Shown here: one piece after another, positions 25,350 through 36,848 of the stretch
Numbering within the stretch: position 1 is the stretch's first letter
Layout of the letters: each line of letters opens with the position of its first letter
From: Panaeolus papilionaceus
Lineage: Eukaryota; Basidiomycota; Agaricomycetes; Agaricales
Assembly: GCA_015501605.1 (NCBI GenBank)
Contig: JADNRZ010000011.1
Coordinates: 248,001 to 312,000 of the forward strand
Direction: 5' to 3'
DNA: 64,000 nt
The notes under the pieces: generated by a model
What the model saw: the letters and a program-made list of their open reading frames with translations, nothing else
The model's database searches: none
Told to the model about the DNA's origin: nothing
Program-made: the position numbers and the translations under genes

Positions 25350-27533
25350 TCAGCGCGGGTGATTGTGAATGCGGAGTGTGAGATCATCATCTGTGTCAGA
25401 GTCCTCTGAGTCAGTACTATCAGATTTTTGAGCCCTTTTCTTTAGAACCTTCTTGGAGTGGATATATAAGATAGCATGCAAAAACCAGTTGAAGTTCCAG
25501 ATGGTGAACTTTTTCAGAATATACTCATACCCAGCAAGCCATGCATTAAGTTGTTCACATGCCTGTAGAGAATACATTAACACACATTTGTGAAGTAAGT
25601 AGAATCAAAATCAAACCTGGGTATTGAATACTCTTTTCCAAACAGTCTGGCCAGTGTTGGTCCTTACTTTTAAAACCAAATTCGGACTTGACCCATCTTC
25701 TGGAGCAGGGTTGCAAAATTCTTGACAAAGTGCATCTGTCTTGCTATGGTTTTTATAGTGGTAGGAGTCAACAATGAAGCGAGTTGTGTCCAACCACCCT
25801 TTGAAAGTTGGATTTTTAGTCACTGTTTTAAGAACGATGCAGGCTTTGTCAATGCAGATAAATGAAGGTCGTAGTTCAGGAGTGGGATAAACTGATGTGA
25901 GAAAGGACATAATGTTTGTTGGAGACTCTGATTTGGCAAACAATGCCCAAGCAATGACAACACCACATGGAGCACAGAGAGTCTCCACACAGTAGTACTT
26001 TGTTGGGGAAAAGTAATGCTTGAATGTAATTGGCTCTGGGTCATCCTGGTCATGGGGATTGGGCTGGCGATTAGGAGTGGGCTGCCATGGGTTTCTCTCT
26101 CCATTCCGATGAATAACACAAGCAACTCCAAGAAAGTCACTTCAACGATTTGCACTGTTCCATTTGTTCCATTGGGTTTGGTGAAGTCGACATGCCTTGG
26201 TTCCTTGTACAACTTGTCGAGAGCAGTCTGCCATACGACACAAGGCTCCATACTGAGCAACATGATCATGGCAGTAGGATTCTCCACGATAGTTAGCCAG
26301 AGCACTGGTACAGCCAGGACGAGCACAATGCACAGGACCAGTCACAATGCCATCCACAACACGCATGTTGACTGTATCTTCAGAGGAAATGTCTGGTTCA
26401 TCGTCTACTGATTCTCGGTATGGCTGTGTGCAGTCACTGCAGGAATGTGTAGCCATGTTGGGAAGTTGGCCTTTCTGTCCCAGCTGTTGGAATGCATGTT
26501 TTGTCAAGGAGTCGATGGAAGAATTATAGGGAATAGTAAGGTCAACAGAGGTGTCGCTAGAAATCAGACGAGTGGATTCTTGAATAAATGCCTGCCAAAT
26601 GTGTCGACGTGATACAAGGTTGTTGGGATTTTCAGATGAAAAGCTGTCATTCCAGAATTCCTTGTAGGCTGATGAAGAAGCATGGAGATTGTATGTTGCA
26701 TTGCATACAGCAGAGGAAAAAACACGATCTGACCACAGTGACTGTCCAATCTTCAAATAACGGGCATCTGGTTGTAGGAGTTCTTCTTTGTGATCTGTAT
26801 CAGGTGTTGACCAATACCGGGTATCTGGTAGATATGTTGTCTTGCAGCCAGCACCTGTTCCATGTCCACATCGTGCTCCAACCACATAGCTATATGGATG
26901 GTATGTGGAAGATTTGATAAGGTTGACTTGCACAACATCATCATGCTTCATGTAAAAGTGTAGGGAGTGAGGCTGGCAGTTAGGCATTTGACATTGGAAG
27001 ACAGTAGGAGCAATGACATAGACAGGTTCAATAGCTGCAGTGTTGATTGGCTTTAGTGAAGACATGTGACCACGTTGTTGGAAGGAGGGTTTTAACTTGA
27101 GGTTGACTGCTAGCTGATGAAGAATGTCTCCAAATTTCTCTGGAGTAGCATGGGAGTTGAGGAGGAGTGAGGTATCATCATCAAAACGACGGATGAGGAG
27201 GCGAGCAAGAGCATCTATCCAAACACTGGATGTCCACTCTGTTCCAGAAATTCTAATCTTTCGTCGGAAGTGAAGGTTAAGAAGATCAGGATTCTCCAGA
27301 AGGCTGAACAGAATAACAAGGGTAGAGGACAATGATATGTTGTTGTTGAAATTGCTCTGAATAAAGGAGCTAAATGTTGAGAAAGGGATGTCTGGAAATG
27401 GGGAGGTATTGGATGTGGCAGATACGATGGGGATGAATGAAAGCAGTGCAAGCATTTGAAAGGTGAATGATTTGAGAAAGATGGACAGGAAAAATGCAAG
27501 CAGCTGCCATAGGTAAAGACACAGACTAATCAC
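25350..27533 (-). pseudogene. KDZ-associated CxC5/CxC6 cysteine-cluster protein, in-frame TGA
   Basis: The coding frame runs from 27533, is stopped by TGA at 26142-26144, continues in the same frame to 25617, and joins 25350-25562 across a 54-bp GT-AG intron (25563-25616). The first part has a hydrophobic N-terminus and a first cysteine cluster with YSYVVGARCGHGTGAGC (CxC5-like). The second cluster, CARPGCTSALANYRGESYCH then CRMADCSRQVV, with KACRLHQTQWNKW, is CxC6-like. The part after the stop (HYFSPTKYYCVETLC onward, then GYEYILKKFTIWNFNWFLHA) is the usual continuation of this family. These proteins accompany KDZ transposases in basidiomycetes; their function is unknown. The TGA could be a CGA to TGA mutation. 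The protein may start at a Met nearer residue 27, or be fused to the upstream gene by splicing (see findings). Confidence 0.75.
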
Positions 27534-27580
27534 AGTTTATTCAACAAAAGTATGGAAGTGTTCGTAGATGTATCAACTCA

Positions 27581-29579
27581 CTACTCGCTATCTGCTACAG
27601 TCTTCTTCTTCCTCTCCTTTCGCTTCTCTTTTTCCTTGCTCTTCTCCTTCTCCTTTGCCCTCTCCTTTGCCTTCTCTGTAACTTTCTCCTTCTCCTTCCC
27701 CTTCCCCTTCCCCTTCTCCTTCTCCTTCTCCTTCTCCTTCTCCTTTCCCTTTCCCTTGTCCGCTTTTTTCTTCCCTTTGGACTTCTTCTGACTGCTCCCC
27801 TCTGCCTCTGCTTCCTCCCATGCCTCAGCTTCCTCCTCCTCTGCCTCCTCCTCTGTTACTTTCTTAAGCCAAGATGTGAGAAGCGATTGCAATTTTCCAG
27901 TACCTCCTTCAAAGATATCCTCCTCCTTTCCAGAGAGTGGTGTGTGCAAGTCTGTGTTGAGCCAGTTGAAGACCTTCTTGTGACGAGGATTGTTGCCATC
28001 AACAAGAGAAAACTTTGGCTTCCAGTAGCCATAGAAAGTGGTTTTGTTGTTGATAAGAGTAATGATGTCCTCATGAGTGGCCTTCAACTTGGAGGGCCAT
28101 GTGCCATTCTTCTTCTTTTCGTCCAGCAGCTTGACACTAGAGGTGATGAGTTTCCAGCGTTGGTAAGCCTGGTAGAGATTGGTAATTGGGCTCTTGTCAT
28201 AGAGCCAGAGGATGTCGGTGGGCATGTTGAGATGATTGATGATCGCATGATCAACATCAGTGAGTGGAAGATCTTTAAGCGTTTCAGGAGGAGGATCAAT
28301 GGACATAGCATACTCAGAGAGTGGAGAGTTTGGGGTCATAGAGCGCCTGCCTGCACTAGTAGAACGAGAGCGACTATGGAGAAGGTTTGGAACAGCTGAC
28401 AAGGAAGGAGGAAAAATTTGAAAAGTGCTCTGAATATGCATGTATTAATTGGGATGAATGATATATTCCAAGTATTAGTGCTCACCATTAAGACATGAAT
28501 CACCAACTCCCCATCCTCTTCAAACCAGAGATCATCGTCAGGGTCTGCATAGTCTGCCTTTGTCATAACCGAATCATAGATTCCACATAAAACCCAAAAA
28601 TTGCAATTGTGGACAAAGAAGACTGCACGGGGTGTATCTAAAATTAGGAATAATTAGAAGAGTCACAATCCAAAATAAAATAGACATACTCTTTATGTAG
28701 GATAATTGGCTCTCCAACAACGTCAACACAGACTGAAGACTATACTCCTTAGCTGTAACCTTTGCTCGACAAGTTGGTGGCAGATCTAAACCAATTCCAC
28801 TGGGATTTTCGGAACTGGTGTAAAGAGCGACCCATCGCTTGGGGTTACTTGCTGAAGAAATAGCAGGGGGAGGAGTATCGGTAATATCCTTTCGAGCGGC
28901 CTTCCCTCGGATAGTCCCATCGGTAGTAGTTGACGCACCCTGAAGTTTATCTTTCTCAGTGAAGGTGTCCTCAAAGTCGTAGACATTGAGTTCATCAGAA
29001 ACAGGATTGTTGGAAAGGTTGGAAACCTCAGGAGCAGTCTCAGGAGCAATGTCAGGAGAGGTGTCAAGAGCAACACCAGGAGAGGTGTCAAGAGTGATTT
29101 CGTTAGAGGTGTCGATATCGAAAAAGTCGTCAAGAGCAGGAGAGTCCTCGTGCATAGGAACATCAACACTGGGAGCTGCAGCAGTCTCCTGGACCTCTAC
29201 CTTCTTTGGATGGCGACGTGGTGGAGGACCAACAGGTATACCCATCTTCTTGAGACGATCTTTTGTCCTATAATATATATTAGTATAAATACTTGATGAA
29301 AATTCAAAATTTGTGACATACGCAAGAACATCCTTCAAAGTCAAATCAATTTTACCCTTGGATCTTTTTCCTCCTTTAGCGGGAGCCTTGGCTGCAGACG
29401 ATCTGGCACACAGTTAGATTGTACAGCAAATATCAAGAAGAGAAAATACATACTTCTTCTTCATTATGTTGGCTTTTCCCTTCTTGTCCTTCTCTGCTTC
29501 ATCGTTGTCATCGTCTTCCTCCTCCTCCTCCTCCTCCTCCTCCTCCTCCTCCTCCTCCTCCTCCTCCTCTTTCTCTGCC

Positions 29580-29611
<32 letters not shown>

Positions 29612-29926
29612 TTCCTCTTCCTCAACATCGTCATCGTCATCCTCTACCTCATCATCATCATCCACCCCTTCATCCTCTGCCTCATCAACTTCCATCTTAT
29701 CCTCGTTCTCCCCTGTGTCCCCAACAAGCATTGCAACATCCCCATCCCCATCCTCATCCCCTTCATTTTCACCCTTTCGGGCTCTCTTGGCTTTGGCAGA
29801 ATTTTCGAGAGAGGAGATAGCACGCTTGCAGCCGGGTTTGGTTGGACTTGGCTTAGCAGGCTTGGTAACAGAAGAACTTGCAGCTTTTTTTGCCTTAAGA
29901 CAGGTGCTTGAATGTGGAGCAGACAT
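27581..29926 (-). CDS. Highly charged nuclear-type protein, 710 aa, five exons, function unknown
   Basis: Exons are 29454-29926, 29322-29402, 28690-29267, 28486-28637 and 27581-28429. All introns are 51-56 bp GT-AG and all junctions keep frame, so the gene looks intact. The N-terminal 70 residues are basic with Lys/Arg clusters (possible nuclear localisation). Residues about 75-150 are an Asp/Glu tract encoded by (TCC)n/(TCA)n repeats on the plus strand. The middle part (exon 4, with AVFFVHNCNFWVL) looks folded, and the C-terminus is a KEKE-type tract. I recognise no domain. It lies 47 bp upstream of the CxC5/CxC6 gene on the same strand, so it is probably part of the same KDZ-type locus. A histone-chaperone-like or nucleolar role would be a guess from composition only. 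Confidence 0.65.
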
Positions 29927-30158
29927 AGTTACAGTAGTGGTTTGTTAAGTTTGTTGGAGAAAATGTAGTGCGTGCGTTGGTGGAAGCAGAAAGAAAGAGT
30001 TATCAACTGCGCATGGCATGAGTCAGTGACATGCGGCGTTCCACGGATTGCTCACCCAATCCATCTATTTTTAGATTGCAGTGTGAGTTGATTAAAAAAA
30101 AAATTATATTAACTATATCTAATCTACGACATGAAGTACATTACAATTTAAATACAAG

Positions 30159-30251
30159 AACTCATTTCACTACACCAGAAGTGGTGTAGTGAAATGAGTT
30201 CAAGCTACGAAGGCCAACTACGAAGGCCAAATGACATTGGCCTTCGTAGCT
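30159..30251. repeat. Two adjacent perfect hairpins
   Basis: Hairpin 1: AACTCATTTCACTACACCA (30159-30177) pairs perfectly with 30182-30200 around a 4-nt loop. Hairpin 2: AGCTACGAAGGCCAA (30203-30217) pairs with 30237-30251; its left arm is partly duplicated in tandem at 30218-30230. They sit upstream of the charged-protein gene and could be an element terminus or a nucleation site for rearrangement. Confidence 0.7.
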
Positions 30252-30469
30252 TTCATGCGATGGATGGGCGCTAGCGTGTGTGAACAACACACACAACAAC
30301 GCACGACCACCAACACGCGTAAACACATTGGTGGTTGTCTGTGGTTGCTGCATCGTTCATGCGTGTGGTGTATGGCTGCGTTCACCTGTCACCATCCTGC
30401 CCGTGCCCCTTTACCCCATCCCATCCCCTCCCCGGCTCTTCGCAGCTTATCTCCCCCTCCTGTCTCATT

Positions 30470-30698
30470 GCGTCTCCCCTACCCTCATATCGCGTCTCCC
30501 CTACTCTAGCGCCTACCCTCGCGTCGCGTCTCCCCCATCCTCATGTCGCGTCTCCCCTCCCCTACCCTCGTGTCGCGTCTCCCCATCGCGTCTCCCCCAC
30601 CCTCACGTCGCGCCTCCCAACGTCTCCCCTACCCTCGTGTTGCGTCACCCCTACCCTAGCTCCTACCGTCGTGTCGTGTCTCCCCTACCCTCACGTTG
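30470..30698 (+). repeat. C-rich minisatellite
   Basis: Imperfect tandem repeats of about 20-25 bp around the core GCGTCTCCCC-TACCCTCGTGT. Related units recur near 31105-31160. The long plus-strand frames over it are by-products of the repeat. Confidence 0.7.
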
Positions 30699-31969
30699 TA
30701 AGGGCACCTCAGACACACACAAGTCCTGGGGGAGATCCAAAGATATATATCAGCTCTACATAAATACAGGAAGTAGGCTCACCTGGGGGAGATCCAAAGA
30801 GAAAGAGGTAAAGGATCAAACCCAGGTGAAACAGCTATTTAAGTGATGAGCTGGCATTGGCATCAGCCTTGATGCCAAACAATGCCTTTGGGAATAAACA
30901 AAGGGAAACACAAAGGAATGACTATGTAACAGTGGAAACAAGTGAATAACAAATGAGTGACAACTAAAGGAGAGTGTAATATAATATATATGAGTCCATG
31001 GTATGTCCAGATAATGAAATAGAGCAAAGGGAAATAGGGGAAAGGAGAGACAAGAGAGACAAGAATAAGGAAAGGAATAGGAGGTAGCAGGAGATCCCCT
31101 GACACACGTTGTGCCTCCCCTACCCTCGCGTCATGTCTCGTCTCCCCTTGTCTGAGCTCGCCGACTCTCCTTCCCTCCTCTCCCTGTCTCATCTTGTCTC
31201 CCCTCTCTCTCTTCTGCCCACCTCTTCCCTCCCCCCTATGTCTCATCTGGTCTCCACTACCCGATTCCTGCCTACCCCATCTCAACCCTCCCTGTCCCTG
31301 TTCGTCGTCGTCGTCGTCATCGTCGTTCGTCATGGTCATTGTTCGTCGTCGTCACGGGTGGTGGATTGCGGTCATGGTGAGTCGAGGTGGTGGTGTGTGG
31401 TGGTCATGGTGTGTGGTGGTGGTGTTTGATGGTGGTGGTGGTGGTGGTGGATCACGGGTCGTGGTCATGGCGGGTTGCAGTGGTGTGCCTTCCACATGGC
31501 ATGAGGTGGAGATGGCATGGTGGGTGATTGTCGTGGCTTGCAACGACGGGGAGGGTGCGGAATGGTGGTGGTGATGGGTGATGGTGAAAGGAAGAAAGGA
31601 GAAGTAACGGATTGTCACATTGTGTGATGATTTGCGCACAGACCAAGCATGTGACATCACGTGATATTTTAATATTATTTTTCGGTATTATATAATGAGC
31701 AGATAAGATAACGATAAGATAACAATAAGATAAGACTCGTATAAAAACACGAAAAATCAAAATAAAATCAAAATAAATTGGAAAATATTGTGGAAAATAT
31801 TGTAAAATCAAAATAAAATTATATAGAGTATACAGAGACGTAATAAAGCTAAATTATGACAAAAAACAATTAATAAGCTTCATATAAATTATTTGTCATA
31901 ATATTATACAGTAGGTCCCTACAGAGTCTGTAGGGATTTTCACAGATTAGAGTTCCTACCAAATCGATG
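30699..31969. other. Simple-repeat-rich spacer
   Basis: Contains a 19-bp direct repeat CCTGGGGGAGATCCAAAGA (30725-30743 and 30782-30800) and C-rich units at about 31105-31160. There are also (CGT)n near 31300-31320, (GGT)n near 31385-31450, and GATAAGATAA repeats near 31700-31735. No gene recognised. Confidence 0.55.
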
Positions 31970-32066
31970 GGACTCCCTAGGGACTGCAACAATCTGTAGG
32001 GAGTCCCTAGGGAGTCCCTAGGGATGCCTCTAAAAACATGCAGACTCCCTAGGGACTCCCTAGGGT
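31970..32066. repeat. Stacked CTCCCTAGGGAG palindromes
   Basis: The 12-bp palindrome CTCCCTAGGGAG or close variants occurs repeatedly in less than 100 bp. Two blocks (about 31999-32023 and 32043-32066) are arranged as an inverted pair around an A-rich loop. It abuts the 5' end of the KDZ transposase remnant. Confidence 0.7.
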
Positions 32067-32096
32067 ACTCAGGGGAGAGTGTAAAGTACTCAACTC

Positions 32097-34483
32097 TTGC
32101 ACTTCGCCAGGCTGGCCACTCTTGAGCTTCAGGCGTTGGTATATCAAATTCACCAACTGCTTGTGCGACAAACGCAGCCTCTCGGCTACATAATTGCAGA
32201 CAATCTCTACCACCTGCTTCGGCACATGCTTCGCATCAACAGATGGTTGAAAAAGTTGAAATGGGCAGGATTTGCACATGTTACGAACAAGGACCCAACT
32301 AAACCGGCTGCAGGCGAGCTTGGAATCTTTTGTTCCACCTGTCCTCAGCCCAGTGTCAACTTGCCGCCAGGTTGGGAAGAAAAGGATCCGAAGGTCTATG
32401 GCTGCTCATTTGTAGCTGACGGTAATTTCAAGGCTGATCATTTGTCTTCAGCAACACAGGCAGAGGAAACACCACTGTACGATGGAGCCAGTATGATGCC
32501 CAAATCGGAGATTTATAAGGAACACATACGGAAGGCAACAGAGACTCGGACAGTAAGGAAACAAAAACAACCTCATCCGAACACACAATTAACTCGTTCA
32601 CAGAAAGTGCCCTGTGAAAACACATTCTGTGCAATTGAAAATTCCATGACGGGGAGCAAAGTCTGTGATATCACAGGTGTCGTTGGTATTGCATGCGCGT
32701 GCCATGGCATTTACTGCCCAAACGGCTTGGTTGACTTGTACCGTGGGGAACAACAAAAGAATGTTGATTTTGCATTCGTGCAGGCGATTGTGCTCACAAG
32801 TGTGGATGTTTGGCAGTGTGTGACCATGATCTATGACATTGGATGCCAGTACTCTGTCCATCTTTGATCTCGGATTGACGAGATGCTCTCTGAATGTGGA
32901 ATGGAGTTGCTGGAAATCGACCATGTGATAGGCATGTTCCATGTTCATGGGCACAATGATAAATGCTATTTTAGATTTGCGCCCTCATTCATACCTGGAC
33001 TTGGAATGGTCGATGGGGAGATCATGGAAACAAATTGGTCAGTTCTTAACAAAGCAGCGCGGGCGCAACAAACAGCAACTCAGGTGGGGCAGCTGGAAGC
33101 AATGGACGACCACACCAGCGATTTAAACTACAAACGCACCATGAAGATGGCCCAAACACTGGAACGCAAGTACCTTGTGGCCAAGCGGATGGTTGCAGAG
33201 CATGAAACTGTGTTCAAGGAAGTCAGCCTCCAATCACAGCAACATACTGCAAAGTGGACAGCCACTATTGAACAGGCTGAAGCGAAACGGCTCCAGGATC
33301 GAAGTGTCATGGATATCTATGGTGCTGACCCAAACAGGATGGGGCAAGTGCAGCCAGCTGGCAGTGATTCACATGAGACATCGAAAACCCATCTGGATCG
33401 ATACATGCATTTTGCCCTAGTTGTGGAAGATACACAGTATGTCTCATTTATGCAGCCGGTTCTCATATATGTTCATGCATTCTGATTTCACAGATTGAAG
33501 GTCAAGATGCTTGCTCAACAGGCAGGACAGCAGCCTTCTGAGATGCAAAGTGAGGCATTGGAGAACGAACGAGAGGACCTCAGGTCAATGCTGGGACAAC
33601 TTCAGGCTCTTCAAGCCAAGGCAGGCATCCAGTATGGTGTTCAACCCGCAACACCAGCAGACGTGGCCGCTTCTGAATCGGGTCTTCCTGAACACGAAAT
33701 CATTTTCCTTCCATCCAACAAAAACTGCAGCCTTGATCATGCAGCCATTGAACTGGCCTGTCTTGTCCAACATCTAAATGCTCTGCTCAACAATATCCGT
33801 GATCTTGTTGTGGAACGGTCACTCCAATTTTCGCATGTTATGCAGACCCAGCCAGGCAAAGTCATTGTGACATGAGCACGAGGAAAGGTCCTGAACCTGG
33901 AATCCCAGGTCAAGATCTTCACACAGCTGTACAACAATGGCCGCGCCAAACTACAGCAACTGAAGGCTGATAACAAGACGATGCAACATTTTCAAGAACT
34001 TGAGGAGAAAGACATGGAGGCTAGCACCTTGATGGTCAAAGCCAACGATTACAATTCACGTGATGTGGCCCTTAAATTATTGTGGATATGGTGCGCCTGC
34101 TTGTTGGCACACGCTCCACATCAGCTCAGTGAACATGAGTGTGACAATTTGGACTCGGTTGCGCGTGAAGAATGTGAGTGCATCGGATGCATGGTCTGAA
34201 TATCAGCTGATGGTCAACAGTTATGCGCGTGCATTGGCTACGGGTGTGTGCATTGTTCCAACAATGGCAAGAGGAAGTGCAGCTCCTCACCAATGAAATG
34301 TTGTGGACCGTTCTGTATTGGAGAAATAGGGCTGATGGATGGTTGAGGGTGGCTACAAAATCAGATACATCGGACTCAGTGGGCGCATATGCATATCACA
34401 AGCGGCATGCATGTATTCGACTGGCAATTCATGCAGCCATGGTTTTCAAGCAGGCAAACTCAGAATACAAATCCCCAATGTAA
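32097..34483 (+). pseudogene. KDZ (Kyakuja-Dileera-Zisupton) transposase, 5'-truncated and decayed
   Basis: Family hallmarks in order: DGNFKADHL, then a C-x-H GVVGIACACHGIYCP-like block, VDLYRGEQ, YDIGCQYSVHL, then FHVHGHNDKC, a GMVDGE block and NWSVLNKAARAQQ, followed by a coiled-coil region. This is the usual plan of the KDZ RNase-H-like transposase. The frame is broken by TGA at 32865-32867 and again at 33873-33875, with frameshifts after about 34200. An intron (about 33436-33493, donor GTATGT) keeps frame. The N-terminal CxC2-like cluster expected in full-length fungal members is missing; the frame begins directly after the stacked palindromes. The remnant tail includes AYAYHKRHACIRLAIHAAM. 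Confidence 0.8.
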
Positions 34484-34712
34484 TTCCAAAATTCATTATA
34501 TTTAACAGTCAAATTGCTATTGTTCAGTGGATAAATATACAATGTCCAAAAAAATTCAACAAAAAATGAATACATCATGTGCCCACATATTTTTGTGGAC
34601 TAAGTCAGACAACAAGCACAGGTCAATGTGAGGGATATTTTTCAAACCTCAATATAATTTTACGCACCTGCAGAACCAATATGATTGCGTACCAACGTCG
34701 ACCCGGTACACT

Positions 34713-36848
34713 TTACTTACTGGCTGCATGCAAGGACGCAGGACCAGCAGCCTTCACAAAGGCGCTCTCAAAACCATTATCATCATTGTCGTTCTCTTCC
34801 TTGTCGTCTTCATTCTCGTCCTCATCTGATGAAACTAGGATAGGTTTGGCAGCACCCTGTGTGCTTGCAGCCAGTGCAGCTGCGAAGCTATCCTCCGATT
34901 CCTCACCATCATCATCATCGTCATCCTCACCGATGTTGACCATTGGAACATCTTGGATTGCAGCTTCGGTTGCCTGCAGGCGTGCGGCCCCATAATCGAC
35001 CACCTGTTCCCAAATCGGCTCTGGTGGTTTGTTCAGAAAGTCATATAATGTTCGATGAGGGGTCCCACTTACCGTCAGTTTCCATTCGGGTACTGTCAGA
35101 TGCAGCATTTTGGGGAGCAGGGTCTGTCTGCGCTAGACTTGTCCCTGCAGCCCGTTGGGTAGCAGGCGGTTCTGGATCATGTGGTGCCTTTGGAGCTGCT
35201 CGATCTTTGGCAGCTGGTTGAGGAGCAGCAGGTGACACATGCGGTGCTGAAGCCGATGGTGCAACTGATGGCTGCTCTCCTCCAGTAGGTGGCTGACGCT
35301 GTTGACTGGGACGCGGAACCTCTTTGATAGGAGCTGCTGGTGCTCGAGCCATGGCTGCTTTGTTGACAACTGGTGCAGGTTGGTGTTCAATAATCTCAAC
35401 CTCCAATGAAGCTGATGGAGCCCTGTTGCTTCGTCGTTTGCTGGGACCGGATGCCCTTGGGGATTCATCACCAGCCGAGTCAGCAGGGAGCTTCAGTCAG
35501 TGCAAGGCAGATTTGCCTTTCCCGAATCTTTTGTGCGGGCTCGACCGTACAGATAGCAGAGCCGGGTCATCGTCAGAGTCGGAGGGTACCTGCCATGATT
35601 TCACGCTTGCAGAGGACATTTGAGGAGTTGCATGGAAGCAGTCACAATGTATCAGAGCCGGAGCCATGCGTGGTTCTCTCTCACTTGCGCGTTTTGTGCC
35701 TGGAACGAAGAGCGGGGTATCAGGGATCCTTGGTCTACCTGGAGCGGCCATATGTTCCTTGTCCAGTCGCAATGGCTCTCTTTGCCTGGGGTATTGGATG
35801 TGGGAACCATGCCAGTTCTCCTTCTCAACTGCAAGACCCTCAGCAGCCAAATCTTTATGGGCGTGGTGTATTGTGTCCGCCAGGTTCTGGTTGTTGTACC
35901 TTTGGTAACCTTCTTCAAAGAGGCTGTAGTTATCATGGTAGCCCATGATATCGATTCCTGGATATGGATCCTCATCAGGGATAGGTGGTGCCCATCGTCT
36001 TCCTCGGACACCCAGATACATGTCATTCCAGTTATCCCAACTGGTTTCGTGACAAGTGTCGAAGCTTGTATTGGGTTTTCACGTCCAACGTGACCGGCGG
36101 CTGGTATGAGGCCCTGCACCCTCCGTTAAGGCTGCATGCTCCGTGATTTTGATCACCTGGTAGGTATTCCAGAAACTGCGCAACACCTCCATAATAGTGC
36201 TGTCACTCATCAACCAAGTCTTTTTGTGTGGGTCTGCTGGATCCGCCATGTTGAAGTCCGCGTCCTTCCACCAAGGGGAAACCCATGCACCTGACGATGA
36301 CATAAACAATGCATTTTGAAAAATGCGATCATCAATGACGACTGGTAAGTCCTCCGTAGTTGCAATCCCAAAAATAGAACTGAGGTAGGTTATGATGGGC
36401 AGAATATCCAGTTTGGAGACCCAGCCCGACGTGGCCGCAATTCCGACGAATTACAAGAAATATTGCTTGCAAACAAGCCATCAGATAAGCTGATTAGAAG
36501 ATAACAATGTTGCAGACGCACCAGTTCATGCCAGAGACCTATCTGTATCCAGGTCATTCTTTGAATGCTCTCATCCTCTTCAACAACATCAGCATATCTC
36601 ATCCCACTCCTGCATATCTCTGTCAATTGAAATCCACCATACAGCACAATGTTTTGAATTTTGAAGTCCAGTTTGAAGGTCCCATCGCTGCGAAACGGCT
36701 CCAGGATGTTCCAGTTCTTCCTGTGCAAGAACATGGTGTAGTATGGAGACTCCATAGAGAAGGCCATCTCATCTGTGAGGGGCTCTTGTTCAGCGAAGGG
36801 AAAGGTCTCAGGGAGGGGAGTGGAAGTCATGGTGAGTGTATTGATCAA
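34713..36848 (-). pseudogene. Decayed multi-exon gene of unknown function beside KDZ transposase
   Basis: Consecutive coding-like blocks on the minus strand. 36390-36848 has ESPYYTMFLHRKNWNILEP. A block near 36080-36420 has FGIATTEDLPVVIDDRIF. 35497-36021 has WDNWNDMYLGVRGRRWAPP just before it and ends at a TGA. Reading continues in the same frame beyond that TGA as a Pro/Ala-rich tail to about 35041, with an acidic stretch in 34713-35108. It could be a hitchhiking or KDZ-associated partner gene; I recognise no domain. Exon borders between the first two blocks could not be resolved. The TGA at 35497-35499 suggests a decayed copy, although a real stop followed by a second gene is possible. Confidence 0.45.

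Noticed and set aside
29419..29948. Long plus-strand frames encoding poly-Ser or poly-Pro/His
   Set aside because: They are antisense translations of the (TCC)n/(TCA)n repeats that encode the acidic tract of the minus-strand gene.
30280..30846. 188-aa plus-strand frame
   Set aside because: It translates the C-rich minisatellite and ends in unrelated spacer. No start context or splice support.
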